Counted from the first letter of the stretch, positions 1 through 8,248 are shown. The stretch is 16,156 nt of DNA from Chloroflexota bacterium (GCA_016210285.1 JACQUN010000088.1:1-16156), one strand, 5' to 3'. Numbers and translations: made by a program. The notes: a model not told the origin generated them from the letters alone.

Positions 1-32
1 GAATCTGGGGTGAGGCTGTCCCCAACCCCGCC

Positions 33-58
33 AGATTCTTCGCTTCGCTCAGAATGAC
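33..58 (-). repeat. Dispersed repeat, copy 1 (attcttcgcttcgctcagaatgac type)
   Basis: The core attcttcgcttcgctcag followed by aatgac reads on the minus strand as gtcattctgagcgaagcgaagaat. A longer, diverged copy lies in the opposite orientation at 139-173, so the two form an inverted pair about 80 nt apart. Sequences of this kind recur between genes in many environmental bacterial genomes, from memory; their function is not known to me. Confidence 0.6.
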
Positions 59-138
59 ACCCACCAGTCCAAGCTGACCAATGGAAACGTTTAGACCGCT
101 ATGCATGGCTCTGTAGTTCTGCTGGCAGTGTCGTCGTT

Positions 139-173
139 GTCATTCTTGAGGGAGCGAAGCGACCGAAGAATCT
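139..173 (+). repeat. Dispersed repeat, copy 2, inverted relative to copy 1
   Basis: The copy starts gtcattcttgag, continues ggagcgaagcgaccgaag and ends aatct. Compared with copy 1 it carries small insertions around the gagcgaagcga core. Together the two copies could fold into a long imperfect hairpin or act as recombination targets. No coding potential is attached to it. Confidence 0.55.
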
Positions 174-202
174 CATGGAAGAGAGAGACCCTTCGCGGAG
201 TT

Positions 203-231
203 TACCCTGAGTTGCCGAAGGGCTCCAGGGT
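203..231 (-). repeat. Degenerate copy of the ttcgacaagctca repeat type
   Basis: On the minus strand this reads cccttcggcaactcaggg, flanked by ccctgga, which resembles cccttcgacaagctcaggg at 9086-9104. It is itself partly palindromic (accctga against tccagggt). The similarity is clear in the core only, so kinship with the 9089-9145 element is an inference. Confidence 0.4.
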
Positions 232-268
232 GACAACTAAAAGACCCTGGTCGCCGCCCCCGGCCCAA

Positions 269-297
269 TTGACCAAGAGGCTGACGAGGGCTAGAAT
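269..297 (+). promoter_or_regulatory. Sigma-70-like promoter upstream of the SWIM gene
   Basis: A -35 TTGACC (269-274) and a -10 TAGAAT (292-297) are separated by 17 nt. Transcription would start near 304, about 40 nt before the ATG at 343. The match is five of six at each box with ideal spacing. Activity is inferred. Confidence 0.55.
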
Positions 298-342
298 GGG
301 CCGTGGGGTGGTTGCACAACTCTTTAGCAGACAGGAGGCGCC

Positions 343-591
343 ATGCACTCCAGTCTCATCAGCAAGATCGAGAAGGCGCGGCGCTATGCCCAGGAACGGG
401 ACCGGATCGCCATCCAGGAGTTCACGGCCAGCTTCCGAGGCGACCACTCCAGCTACGCGGTCACCTACCGCCAGGGGACCTGGGGATGCTCCTGTCCCTT
501 CTTCAGCGGCCACGGCCTGTGCAGCCACACCATGGCCCTGGAGCACATCCTGGAGGGGATGGTCCTGGCCGGCAGCGCCGCCCGCGGCTAG
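343..591 (+). CDS. Small stand-alone SWIM zinc-finger protein
   Basis: This 82-residue protein carries a SWIM-type zinc-binding motif, Cys49-x-Cys51-x8-Cys60-x-His62 (GCSCPFFSGHGLCSH), after a basic helix-rich N-terminus (about 1-25) and a beta-rich stretch (about 26-48). SWIM fingers usually bind DNA or protein and are normally part of larger proteins such as SWI2/SNF2 helicases, MULE transposases or recombination factors. Here the finger is nearly the whole protein, so it probably acts as an adaptor or a small nucleic-acid binder; the partner is unknown. The ATG is preceded by AGGAGG at a 5-nt spacing, and a promoter lies at 269-297. It is monocistronic and points toward the end of the minus-strand lipoprotein gene. 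The domain call is confident; the role is not. Confidence 0.85.
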   Translation: MHSSLISKIEKARRYAQERDRIAIQEFTASFRGDHSSYAVTYRQGTWGCSCPFFSGHGLCSHTMALEHILEGMVLAGSAARG

Positions 592-761
592 TAGCAGACG
601 ATTGTCAAACTCGCAGCAGCCATAGCGAGAAGGGCTGTCAATTGCAGCCCGAGGCAGACCCCTGCACGAATCCCACCGTGATATCTGCCTCTTGACTTTA
701 TTCCAGGTCTGCTTCTCACTCTTCAACCTATGACCATCATGCATGAGTTCTACGGGATGCA

Positions 762-3095
762 CTACTCCTTCCGCACGAGGCGATAGATAGCCCTGAAGTC
801 GGCGAAGTAGAGATTGCCGTCGGGCCCTTCTTCCACGTCCGTTCGACAGCCCCCAGCAACTACGCCCAAATCCACCAGTTGGGGCGGAGTACCTGCCTCC
901 ACCCGGAATCGCCTCAAGTTCCCATGATTGAACTCGCAGACGAAGAGATTGCCTGTCAACTCACGTAGCTTGCTGCCATCATAGAACACGATACCCACGG
1001 GAGTTACTGCAATGGGAATAACCCATAGAGGGTCTGCGAATCCCGGGGTTCCCGCTTCACGTTGGAAAAACGGGTGACCGTAGTTCTTGCCAGGTTCTAT
1101 CAGGTTCAGTTCGTCAATGGACTCCCCTACATCTGCGGAGAACAAGCGACCTGTGCCCTTCTGAAAGGTGAAGTCAAAGGGGTTCCTGAGGCCCTTTGCC
1201 CAAAGCCGGGGGTTCTGAGGAAAAGGGTTCCCAGGCGCCGGGGTTCCATCGGGCTGCAACCGGAGGATGGCGCCGCGGTCGTTGTACAGATTCTGGGCAT
1301 CAAAAGGGTTGTCTCCATTGTCGCCAATGCTGACATACATCATGCCATCGGGCCCGAAGTGGATGTTGCCTCCGTTGTGGGCTTGGCCTGCTATCCCAAC
1401 TGGAAGGTCGTCCACCACTACCTTGGCATCCACACCGACTCCGTCACGGTCACGGATTCGGATAATGCGGTGACGACTCGGGTCGGCGCCGTCCTGGCCG
1501 CTTGCTCCCTTGTGGGTGTACATAACATAGACCCACATCGCGCCGGCATCTTGGCGCAGCGCAATGCCCAAAAGCCCCCCCTCCTCCCAACCTTGGCCGT
1601 CCCAGACAGGGAATCCGTTGCTTTTGAGGTCATAGAAGAGGTGCACCTGGCCGTGGCGGTCTGCGATTTGAATCCGCCCTTCTCGTTCTGTAAAGAGAAG
1701 CCGGCCATCCGGAGCAAAGGCCATAGCTATAGGGAATCCCTGAGTATCCACAAACTTCTCTTTGATAATGACGCCTCCATCCCTTCGCTGAGGGGAGCTA
1801 CTGGTAAGCTTGCCGAAAAGCACATAGACCTGGCCTGCTCCTGACCGCCCGTTCGGGCTACCCAATGGTCCACCGACAGCCAGATCGGTTGCCCCGTCTT
1901 TGTTGAGATCTCCTGCTGCGATGGCAGCAAGGTTGCCACTGAGCCGCTGTGTGGATCGGAGAATGACCGATGCAGTTTCGGAAGCTATTACAGGCAGGAC
2001 TCCGTTGTATTCCAAAGGGCCAAGGAAGATATAGACCTTCTGGGCGCCGGCCTCTGCGAAGGGTCGGGCTGGAGAGTTACTCACTGCCAGGTCAGCAATC
2101 CCATCTAAGTTGAAATCGCCCACTGCCAGGGCTGCACCGAACTTTTCAAAGGCTTGGGTGGTGTGGGCAGTCCACCACGCCGCGTGAGCCAACTCATAAC
2201 GCTGTTTGCGCAAGGGCCCGGCGATAATAGAGACTTGCCCTGAGCTTTTGCCGGATGGTGAGCTTCCGGGGCCCCCAATGACCAAATCGTTCTTTCCATC
2301 TCCATTGAGGTCTGCTATGGACAAGGATGTCCCCGCGTACCCCTCTGGCTCGCCCCCGTGCAGAATGGCCCGAGTGGCCTCCCAAACGGCCTCCGGGTCT
2401 ACTACCCCAGGAGAGAGTGGGCCGAACAATACAAACACATTCCCAGCATGTGAACGGCCATAGGGACTGGCTCCTGGCTGGCCGAGAATCAGGTCTGCTA
2501 CGCCGTCGTCGCTCAGGTCCCCTACGGCAGCGACCATGACATTCAGAAGAGTGATCCCTGCATCTGCGGGCAGTCTCTTGGTCCCTGGAGAAAGCGGACC
2601 AAGGAGGACGTAGCTTCCCCCGTCGGTGCCAACAACTAGATCAGCAGTCCTGTCATTGTTGATGTCTCCTATGGCGACGTGGGAACCGACCCGCCGGATT
2701 TCCGCGGTGCCGATCACTGTCACGTCGGCACTGGTCGCTAATTCAACAGAGCCCTGGGGAAGAGGTCCGAAGAGTATGAACACGACACCAGCTCGGCTCC
2801 ATCCTTCAGGGTCTGCAGAGTCAGCACCGATTGCAAGGTCGTTTGTCCCGTCATTGTTGAGGTCGCCAATGGCCACTGACGACCCAGCAAGGTCATCACG
2901 GGCTATCCCGTTTATCGTGATGTCTGCGCGGTTCACCACGTTGAGATCGAGGACCGTGCTTGCCGAAGAGCGTTCTGCCGTGGCTGTAGCGACTGGCGTT
3001 GGTGAAGGGCCACAGCCTGTGGAAGCTACGCTTAGGGCCAGATATCCCAAAGCTACGACTATCAAGAAACGCACGAGAGGAAGGTGTGGGGACAT
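762..3095 (-). CDS. Secreted lipoprotein: FG-GAP repeats fused to a glucose/sorbosone dehydrogenase propeller
   Basis: I choose the ATG at 3095 (777 residues) over an in-frame ATG at 3128 because AGGAGG stands 10 nt upstream. Residues 8-28 form a signal peptide ending STGC, a lipobox-like site (Cys28) with a non-standard Ser at -3, followed by a Ser/Thr/Pro linker. About 70-435 contains six FG-GAP/integrin-like repeats with calcium-loop cores such as DLNNDGTND, DLNGDGKND and DLNKDGATD. The second core (DINNDRTAD) and third (DLSDDGVAD) are degenerate. About 445-777 matches the PQQ-dependent glucose/sorbosone dehydrogenase fold, with GQAHNGGNIHFGPDG holding a catalytic-type His and KGLRNPFDF a conserved Arg. 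The likely site is the outer face of the membrane, with a sugar or aldose oxidised using PQQ, but the substrate is unknown and a structural role is possible. It follows fabF on the same strand after about 100 nt and may be read through from it. The gene looks intact. Confidence 0.85.
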   Translation of the reverse strand: MSPHLPLVRFLIVVALGYLALSVASTGCGPSPTPVATATAERSSASTVLDLNVVNRADITINGIARDDLAGSSVAIGDLNNDGTNDLAIGADSADPEGWSRAGVVFILFGPLPQGSVELATSADVTVIGTAEIRRVGSHVAIGDINNDRTADLVVGTDGGSYVLLGPLSPGTKRLPADAGITLLNVMVAAVGDLSDDGVADLILGQPGASPYGRSHAGNVFVLFGPLSPGVVDPEAVWEATRAILHGGEPEGYAGTSLSIADLNGDGKNDLVIGGPGSSPSGKSSGQVSIIAGPLRKQRYELAHAAWWTAHTTQAFEKFGAALAVGDFNLDGIADLAVSNSPARPFAEAGAQKVYIFLGPLEYNGVLPVIASETASVILRSTQRLSGNLAAIAAGDLNKDGATDLAVGGPLGSPNGRSGAGQVYVLFGKLTSSSPQRRDGGVIIKEKFVDTQGFPIAMAFAPDGRLLFTEREGRIQIADRHGQVHLFYDLKSNGFPVWDGQGWEEGGLLGIALRQDAGAMWVYVMYTHKGASGQDGADPSRHRIIRIRDRDGVGVDAKVVVDDLPVGIAGQAHNGGNIHFGPDGMMYVSIGDNGDNPFDAQNLYNDRGAILRLQPDGTPAPGNPFPQNPRLWAKGLRNPFDFTFQKGTGRLFSADVGESIDELNLIEPGKNYGHPFFQREAGTPGFADPLWVIPIAVTPVGIVFYDGSKLRELTGNLFVCEFNHGNLRRFRVEAGTPPQLVDLGVVAGGCRTDVEEGPDGNLYFADFRAIYRLVRKE

Positions 3096-3194
3096 TCTCA
3101 CTGTTCCTCCTTCACCGGGATGGATCATTAGGCCATTCTGGTGAGCATCTCCCCCCTCCCTTCGTACACCAGTCAGTACCGCCCGGTCTTGTCT

Positions 3195-4442
3195 TCACTC
3201 CTCAAACCGCTTCAGCACGAGGCAGGCGTTCTGCCCCCCGAAGCCGAAGCTGTTGGAGAGCACCACCCGCACATCCTTTTTTCGGGCCACATTGGGCACA
3301 TAGTCCAGGTCGCAGGTGGGGTCGGGGTGCTCGTAGTTGATAGTGGGGTGGACCCTCCCCGTCCCGATGGTCTGAACACAGGCGACGGCCTCCAGCGCCC
3401 CAGAGGCCCCCAAGGCATGGCCGATCATAGACTTGGTGGAGCTGATGGGCACCCGGTACGCATACTCTCCGAAGACCTTCTTGATGGCCAGGGTCTCGAC
3501 GGTGTCATTGAGTGGCGTCGAGGTGCCGTGGGCATTGATGTAGTCCACGTCCCGGGGCGCCACGCCAGCGTCCGCCAGGGCCCAGGTCATGGCTCGGGCG
3601 GCCCCGGCCCCATCCTCGTCGGGCTGCACGGGGTGGAAGGCGTCCGAGGAGACGCCATAGCCCGTCACCTCGGCGCGGATGCGAGCCCCGCGAGCCAGGG
3701 CGTGCTCCAGGCTCTCCAGAACGAGAATGGCAGCGCCCTCGGCTGGCACAAAGCCATCCCGCTGGGCATCAAAGGGGCGACTGGCCTTCTCCGGCTCCCC
3801 GTTGCGGGTGCTCAGGGCCCTGATGACACAGAAACCAGAAAGTCCCAGGGGGCTGATTCCCGCCTCGGTGCCGCCGCTGAAGACCACATCCGCCCAGCCA
3901 CGGCGGATGACCTCCGCCGCCTCGCCGATGGCCTGGGTGCCAGCCGCGCAGGCTGTGATCACGGTGCTGGAATACCCTTTCAGGCCCAGGAGACGGCTGA
4001 TGTTGGCGGCTGCCATGTTGGGAAGAATCATGGGGATGAAGAAGGGGGAGACCCGCATCCCGCCGCGACTCACCAGGATACGACACTGCTCCTCAGTAGT
4101 GGGAAACCCACCGTTGCCGGTGCCCACCAGCACCCCCAGCCGGTCCGAGCTCTCCCTCGAAAAGTCGAGTGCGGCGTCCTCCCCCGCCAGCATCGCCGCG
4201 GCCACTGCGAGCTGGGTGAAGCGGGCCATGCGCCGCGCCTCCTTGGGGTTCATAAACTGGGCCGGGTCGAAGTTCTTGACCTCCCCCGCGATGTGGCAGG
4301 GGAACTCCGAGGTGTCACACAGGGTTATGGGGCCAATCCCCGATTTCCCCTGCACCAGGCCCTCCCAGTACTCTCGTACTGCGAGTCCCAGGGGGCTTGC
4401 CACCCCCATGCCGGTGATAACAACCCGCTTCTTTCCGTTCAT
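3195..4442 (-). CDS. fabF: 3-oxoacyl-[acyl-carrier-protein] synthase II (FabF)
   Basis: This is a cytoplasmic KAS II-type condensing enzyme that extends acyl-ACP with malonyl-ACP in type II fatty-acid synthesis. The 415 residues match the family's usual length. The Cys-His-His triad is complete: Cys165 in [10 protein letters not shown], His305 in [11 protein letters not shown] and His342 in [11 protein letters not shown]. The C-terminal [10 protein letters not shown] loop (396-405) and the N-terminal VVITGMG are also present. The ATG overlaps the folC TGA (ATGA), so fabF is probably translationally coupled to folC. No acyl carrier protein or other fab gene adjoins it. The assignment to FabF rather than FabB rests on overall resemblance; a polyketide KS is unlikely because there are no partner domains. 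Confidence 0.95.
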   Translation of the reverse strand: MNGKKRVVITGMGVASPLGLAVREYWEGLVQGKSGIGPITLCDTSEFPCHIAGEVKNFDPAQFMNPKEARRMARFTQLAVAAAMLAGEDAALDFSRESSDRLGVLVGTGNGGFPTTEEQCRILVSRGGMRVSPFFIPMILPNMAAANISRLLGLKGYSSTVITACAAGTQAIGEAAEVIRRGWADVVFSGGTEAGISPLGLSGFCVIRALSTRNGEPEKASRPFDAQRDGFVPAEGAAILVLESLEHALARGARIRAEVTGYGVSSDAFHPVQPDEDGAGAARAMTWALADAGVAPRDVDYINAHGTSTPLNDTVETLAIKKVFGEYAYRVPISSTKSMIGHALGASGALEAVACVQTIGTGRVHPTINYEHPDPTCDLDYVPNVARKKDVRVVLSNSFGFGGQNACLVLKRFEE

Positions 4443-5830
4443 CGCTTCTCTACCGACCTCTGCGACAGAGTGACTGGCGGCATAAGCTCCGGGTACTCTT
4501 CTCCCTGGATGCCCAGCAGGGCCTCTCGCACCTCAGCGGTGACGAAGAGGGAGCCTGTAGCCAGCACGAGGTCGCCCTCCCCTGCCTGCTCTCGAGCCAG
4601 CCGGATTGCCTCCGCCACCGCCGGCAAAGCCTGGGCCTCGAGGCCATGGCGGGCAAAGAGGGCCGCCAGGTCCCGAGGCGCAGCAGATCGAGGGTGGCGG
4701 GAGCGAGTGGCCAGCACCCTGGGTCGAAGGGGGGCCAACTCGGCCACCATCGCTTCCAGATTCTTGTCGGCCAGCCCCCCGAAGATGAGCAGCACCTTAT
4801 CGAAGGTGAAATACTGCTGCACCGCCTCTCGCAGCCGGCCCACGGAATACGGGTTGTGGGCCCCGTCCACGACCAGCACAGGGCTCTTGCCGAGCACCTC
4901 CAGCCGCCCCGGCCAGACCACCTGCCTGAATCCGCTGAGAACGCCTTCCCGACTCAGGGGGACCCCCGTTGCCTCAAGCGCCTGAGCAGCCGCCAGGGCA
5001 CAGGTGGCGTTCTCCATCTGGTAGCCTCCCAGCAGGGGAAGCCATACATCCCACGGCCCTCCGGGCCCCCACACTCGGAACTGCTGCCCCTCCAGGTCCC
5101 AGGGGCCGCGCTCCCAGCGGTAGCGCTCCGCCACCTCGACCAGCGTCGCGCCCCGCTCCTGGCACACCCGGCGGATCACCGCCAGCGCCTCGGGTGGCTG
5201 GGGCGCAGTGACGACAACGCCTCCTGGCTTGACGATGCCCGCCTTCTCAGCGGCGATACGGTCCAGGGTATCCCCGAGGATGGCGGTATGGTCCAGGCTC
5301 AGCGAGGTGATGATGCACACCAGGGGACGCGGAACGACGTTCGTGGCATCCAGGCGCCCACCGAGGCCCACCTCCAGCACCTGGAACTGGACCCGCTCCT
5401 GGACGAAGGCGACGAACGCCATGGCGGTCAGCATCTCAAAGACCGTGACAGGGCCACGGACCCCTTCCGACGCCAGTCCTTCCTGAGTTGGCCAGAGGGC
5501 CTCGACCAGGGCAGCAAAGCGCTCCTCGCTCACCGGCTCCTGGCCCAGCCGGATGCGCTCCCGGAAGGTGTGGAGATGGGGGGAGGTGTACAGGCCCGTG
5601 GTGTACCCGTTGGCCAGCAGGATGGAGTTGACCATGGCCGAGGTGCTGCCCTTACCCTTGGTCCCCGCGATGTGAATGGCTGGGGTTTTCAGATGCGGCT
5701 CCCCCAGGCGCTGGAGCAGGGCGTGCATGCGTCCCAGGTCATAGCGAGGCTGGGCCGTGCTGGAGGCCGCAACCCGCTCCAGGTCTGTCAGGCTGAGGAG
5801 CCGATGAAGCGCCGTCTGGTAGTCCGACGT
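4439..5830 (-). CDS. folC: Bifunctional folylpolyglutamate synthase / dihydrofolate synthase; atypical start
   Basis: FolC adds glutamate to dihydropteroate and folates using ATP, in the cytoplasm. The P-loop GTKGKGST (residues 56-63 counted from 5830), the DATNV and SLDHTAILG regions and DGAHNPYS in the C-terminal ligase domain are all present. The first ATG (5728) gives 429 residues but omits a family-typical N-terminus that is readable upstream in the same frame ([16 protein letters not shown], then PRYDLGR). No ATG, GTG or TTG exists between the upstream stop (5884-5882) and 5728. An ACG at 5830-5828 sits 8 nt after GGGAAGGG (5846-5839), the ideal place for a start, and gives 463 residues. 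The start is therefore either a non-standard ACG, a mutated ATG, or a sequence error. The gene ends in TGA overlapping the fabF start. Function is confident; the start is not. Confidence 0.9.
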   Translation of the reverse strand, partial: TSDYQTALHRLLSLTDLERVAASSTAQPRYDLGRMHALLQRLGEPHLKTPAIHIAGTKGKGSTSAMVNSILLANGYTTGLYTSPHLHTFRERIRLGQEPVSEERFAALVEALWPTQEGLASEGVRGPVTVFEMLTAMAFVAFVQERVQFQVLEVGLGGRLDATNVVPRPLVCIITSLSLDHTAILGDTLDRIAAEKAGIVKPGGVVVTAPQPPEALAVIRRVCQERGATLVEVAERYRWERGPWDLEGQQFRVWGPGGPWDVWLPLLGGYQMENATCALAAAQALEATGVPLSREGVLSGFRQVVWPGRLEVLGKSPVLVVDGAHNPYSVGRLREAVQQYFTFDKVLLIFGGLADKNLEAMVAELAPLRPRVLATRSRHPRSAAPRDLAALFARHGLEAQALPAVAEAIRLAREQAGEGDLVLATGSLFVTAEVREALLGIQGEEYPELMPPVTLSQRSVEKR

Positions 5831-5950
5831 TGCTGCTGCCCTTCCCGAAACCCGTCCGGCCCAGTGACGTGCCGGATATTCTCACACCTCAGAGCGGCAA
5901 GAGGGTTTCCAGCATCTCGTGCGAGGTCCCGAATGAGCGATGGGCTCGTC

Positions 5951-5976
5951 GAAGGAAAAGGCGGGGGGAACCCCGC
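5951..5976 (-). terminator. Intrinsic terminator after the epimerase gene
   Basis: On the minus strand GCGGGG (5976-5971), loop TTCC and CCCCGC (5966-5961) are followed by CTTTTCCTTC. The GC-perfect 6-bp stem and T-rich tail lie 28 nt past the epimerase stop. This suggests that folC and fabF have a separate transcript, perhaps from a weak promoter-like pair TTGCCG and TATCCG near 5900-5875. Confidence 0.65.
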
Positions 5977-6004
5977 TTCAGGTTTCCGCCAACACGAGGC
6001 TCAC

Positions 6005-6955
6005 CTAATGGTCCCGGATATGGCGTGGCAGGACGCCAGCAAGGATCCTGAAGGCATCCTGCCGCTGGATCCTGGCGACGTAGCCTATGTTCCCCCGCAA
6101 GGGGCGCGGCCCGAACCCGAAGTTCTGCTCAACCGAGTTCAGGTCTGTGACATTGTCCACATCCAGCAGCTTGAGCTGTTGCAGGGTCACGGGGGGCCTC
6201 GGCAGCACCCGCTCCATCAGGGCCACCAGCGGTCGCATCAGCGGGACAGGGACGTGTACCTTGGGGTGCCGCGCACCGCACGCCTCCGCAACGATATCTA
6301 TGAGCTGGTCATAGGTGAGGTACTCTGGCCCCCCAATGTCAATGGCCCGGCCCCGGTAGCCTTCCCCTGCCACGACCAGCGCCACGCAACGGGCAACGTC
6401 CTCCACATGGATGGGCTGGAAGCGGTTTCGGCCATTGCCGACCACCGGGGTCACGGGCAGCGCCTTCACCAGGGCCGCGAGCACGTTCACGAACTCGTCT
6501 CCCTCCCCAAAGCCGATGGAGAAGCGCAGGACCGTGGAGGGGATGCCGCTATGGATGACCTCCTGCTCTCCCAGCCAGCGGCTGCGCAGGTAGGGGTAAC
6601 GCAAGTCGTCGCCGGCCCCGACGACACTCATGTGGACCAGATGGCGCACGCCTGCTGCCTTGGCCGCCTCCGCCACGTTCCAGGCCCCCAGTTGGTTAAT
6701 GCTCTGGAAGGTGGACCGGCCCCATTCCCGGATGACCGCCACCAGGTCCACCACCGTGTGGACGCCCGCCATTGCCCGTTGCAGAGAAGGCGGGTCGAGC
6801 ACGTCCCCCTGGGCCAGCTCCACCCCGAAACGCTGGAGGGCGGCCGCCCGTTCTGGGGTGTGGACAAGGCAGCGGATCCCTTGAACCCCAGCAGCGTGGA
6901 GGGCCGCCACCACATGGCGGCCCACAAACCCTGTCGCCCCTGTAACCAAGAGCAT
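6005..6955 (-). CDS. NAD(P)-binding epimerase/dehydrogenase, NDUFA9-like atypical SDR
   Basis: The 316-residue protein is an extended or atypical short-chain dehydrogenase. The N-terminal Rossmann motif TGATGFVG (residues 5-12) binds NAD(P). LAQGDVLDP (about 47-55) and HLVHMSVVGA (about 105-114) are typical of the NDUFA9-like / nucleotide-sugar-epimerase-related subgroup. The usual catalytic YxxxK appears as Tyr122-L-R-S-Arg126, so the Lys is replaced by Arg and catalysis may be altered or absent. A C-terminal region (about 240-316) would bind a substrate or partner. Related proteins are linked to quinone or membrane redox complexes and to isoprenoid or sugar metabolism, so the substrate cannot be named. 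The ATG at 6955 lies close behind a TTGACA promoter. An intrinsic terminator follows the gene, making it its own unit. Confidence 0.85.
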   Translation of the reverse strand: MLLVTGATGFVGRHVVAALHAAGVQGIRCLVHTPERAAALQRFGVELAQGDVLDPPSLQRAMAGVHTVVDLVAVIREWGRSTFQSINQLGAWNVAEAAKAAGVRHLVHMSVVGAGDDLRYPYLRSRWLGEQEVIHSGIPSTVLRFSIGFGEGDEFVNVLAALVKALPVTPVVGNGRNRFQPIHVEDVARCVALVVAGEGYRGRAIDIGGPEYLTYDQLIDIVAEACGARHPKVHVPVPLMRPLVALMERVLPRPPVTLQQLKLLDVDNVTDLNSVEQNFGFGPRPLRGNIGYVARIQRQDAFRILAGVLPRHIRDH

Positions 6956-6983
6956 TCGACAATCCCGCCAACAGCCCTAGCTC

Positions 6984-7012
6984 AGAGTAGCAAAGGGCTT
7001 CCTGGCTGTCAA
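6984..7012 (-). promoter_or_regulatory. Promoter of the epimerase gene
   Basis: On the minus strand a perfect TTGACA (7012-7007) is followed after 17 nt by TACTCT (6989-6984). Transcription would begin about 20 nt ahead of the epimerase ATG. The element is back to back with the candidate plus-strand promoter at 7041-7069. Confidence 0.55.
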
Positions 7013-7040
7013 TGAACATGAACAACACAGCAGCCTGAGC

Positions 7041-7069
7041 TTGTTCCTGACATCACAAATGGCTACAAT
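7041..7069 (+). promoter_or_regulatory. Promoter of the broken sensor gene
   Basis: TTGTTC (7041-7046) and TACAAT (7064-7069) are 17 nt apart. The transcript would start near 7076, which favours the GTG at 7092 over the ATG at 7068 as the old start of the sensor gene. The promoter may persist although the gene is broken. Confidence 0.45.
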
Positions 7070-7091
7070 GTCCAAAGAGGGGGGTGGAGCC

Positions 7092-7678
7092 GTGGGCCTG
7101 CAGAAGAAAGCCGGGCTCTAAGAGGGGTTGGGCTGCTTGTTCTCGTTGGTGTCCTCACCTTTTTGGGCGTACGCGCAGTACACAAGAGCACCCAGAGAAG
7201 CCTCAATGAGCGGGTGCTCATAGCTCAAACCGTGGCCCAGAGTGTAGACCAGGTCCTCGCGAAAGCCCTCGATGACCTGGAACAGTTTGCCACCCTGCTG
7301 TCACACGAGCTCGAAGATGAGAACCCGGCTCCAGAGGCGCAGGCTCTCGACGATTTCTACCAGTGGTCGCGAACCCTCACGCCGGTCTTCCTCCTGGACA
7401 GACAGGGGAGGGTGCTCCACGCCCGGCCCCCGCGCCCTGAGTGGGTGGGCAAACCGCTTTCCGACGACCCCGAAGCGATGGCGACGCTCAACAGCCTCAC
7501 CCCCTACATCTCCAGTACGTTTGCCCTCGGTTTTGCTCAGACCCGTGTGCTCTCCGTGCTGGTCCCCGTCGTAGGGAAAAGGGGAGACCTTGCTGGAGTC
7601 GTTGGAGGCGGCATAGACCTCTCCCGCGGCGGAGTCAGTGGTCTGATCAACCCCATGCAGTTGGGCAAGACAGCCTAG
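7092..7678 (+). pseudogene. Remnant of a membrane sensor with a Cache-type domain (frameshifted and truncated)
   Basis: The intact ancestor was probably a membrane sensor (histidine kinase, cyclase or chemoreceptor) with an extracytoplasmic Cache domain. From GTG 7092 the frame reads MGLQKKAGL and stops at TAA 7119. The adjacent frame continues with RGVGLLVLVGVLTFLGVRAV, a membrane helix, then HKSTQRSLNERVLIAQ and a Cache-like region with TPVFLLDRQGRVLHARP. One lost base near 7119-7121 explains the break. The open part from TTG 7163 is 171 residues and ends at TAG 7676-7678 after GLINPMQLGKTA, where such domains normally go on to the second Cache half, a second helix and a signalling output domain. 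All of those are missing. If anything is made, it lacks a normal N-terminus and any output domain. Confidence 0.65.
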
Positions 7679-7679
7679 A

Positions 7680-8222
7680 AGATACCGGTATATCGCTAGC
7701 GCCGCTCTCCTGGCGCTGGTCACCCTTCTCGACTACAGGGTAGCGAGAAGAGCAGTGAGCGCAGAGGTGAAACAGCTCATACTCGACCTGGGTAAGCTTC
7801 TGGCTCTCTCCCTTGGGATTCTCCTCTTTTTCCTGGTCTGGAAGACCATTGTGGGGCTATACGGGCATGTTCCGGAAAAGTTCGAGGCCCTGATGCTCCT
7901 GGTGAAAGGGCCGCTGAGCGTGCCCTTCTGGGGATTGGAGATACTCCTTGGGATTCTCGTTCCTCTCCTCATTCTTCTCAATCCCAGGGCCAGAACGGTC
8001 CCAGGGGTTGGGCTGGCCTTTTTCATGGTCATCGCTGGCCTCTTTGCTGCCAGATACGACCTCGAGGTTGCCGGGCAACTGATTCCTGTGGCGGGGGGAA
8101 CAGCCCCCTTGCACTATGCCCCAAGCTACACCGAACTCCTGATTGTGACAGGGGTGTTTGCCTTTTGCGCCTTCCTCTACACGTTGGGCGAAAGGATCCT
8201 ACCGTTGGACGAGCCAGGTTGA
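7680..8222 (+). pseudogene. C-terminal remnant of an NrfD/PsrC-like membrane subunit
   Basis: About 180 codons are open here, the first plausible start being GTG 7755 (155 residues). They encode four or five membrane helices, including LLALSLGILLFFLVW, FWGLEILLGILVPLL and LIVTGVFAFCAFLYTLGERI. The order of features (WKTIVGLYG, VPFWGLEILLG, FAARYDLEVAGQL, the Y-A-P-S-Y-T-E entry to the last helix, ERILPL at the end) resembles the C-terminal half of NrfD/PsrC quinol-interacting subunits of molybdopterin and sulfur or nitrite respiratory complexes, which are about twice as long. Frame-compatible sequence extends upstream to about 7680 without a start and abuts the sensor remnant. No iron-sulfur or molybdopterin partner gene is nearby. 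A short independent membrane protein is the alternative. Confidence 0.6.
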
Positions 8223-8248
8223 GGTTCCCTCCTGTTTCCCCAAGCGAA

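Larger units (their letters stand above)
1..342. other. Non-coding left-edge region with repeat copies
   Basis: No convincing gene is visible here on either strand. The stretch holds two inverted copies of a dispersed repeat (33-58 and 139-173), a degenerate copy of a second repeat type (about 203-231), and the promoter of the downstream SWIM gene near its right end. Open frames crossing it have atypical composition and no ribosome site. The window begins inside this region, so what lies further left is unknown. Confidence 0.6.

Noticed and set aside
4646..7015. A 789-codon open frame on the plus strand (and a 614-codon one at 3141-4985)
   Set aside because: Both lie antisense to folC, fabF and the epimerase, whose conserved motifs are unmistakable. 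High GC content and codon bias leave the opposite strand open; the products have no recognisable domains.
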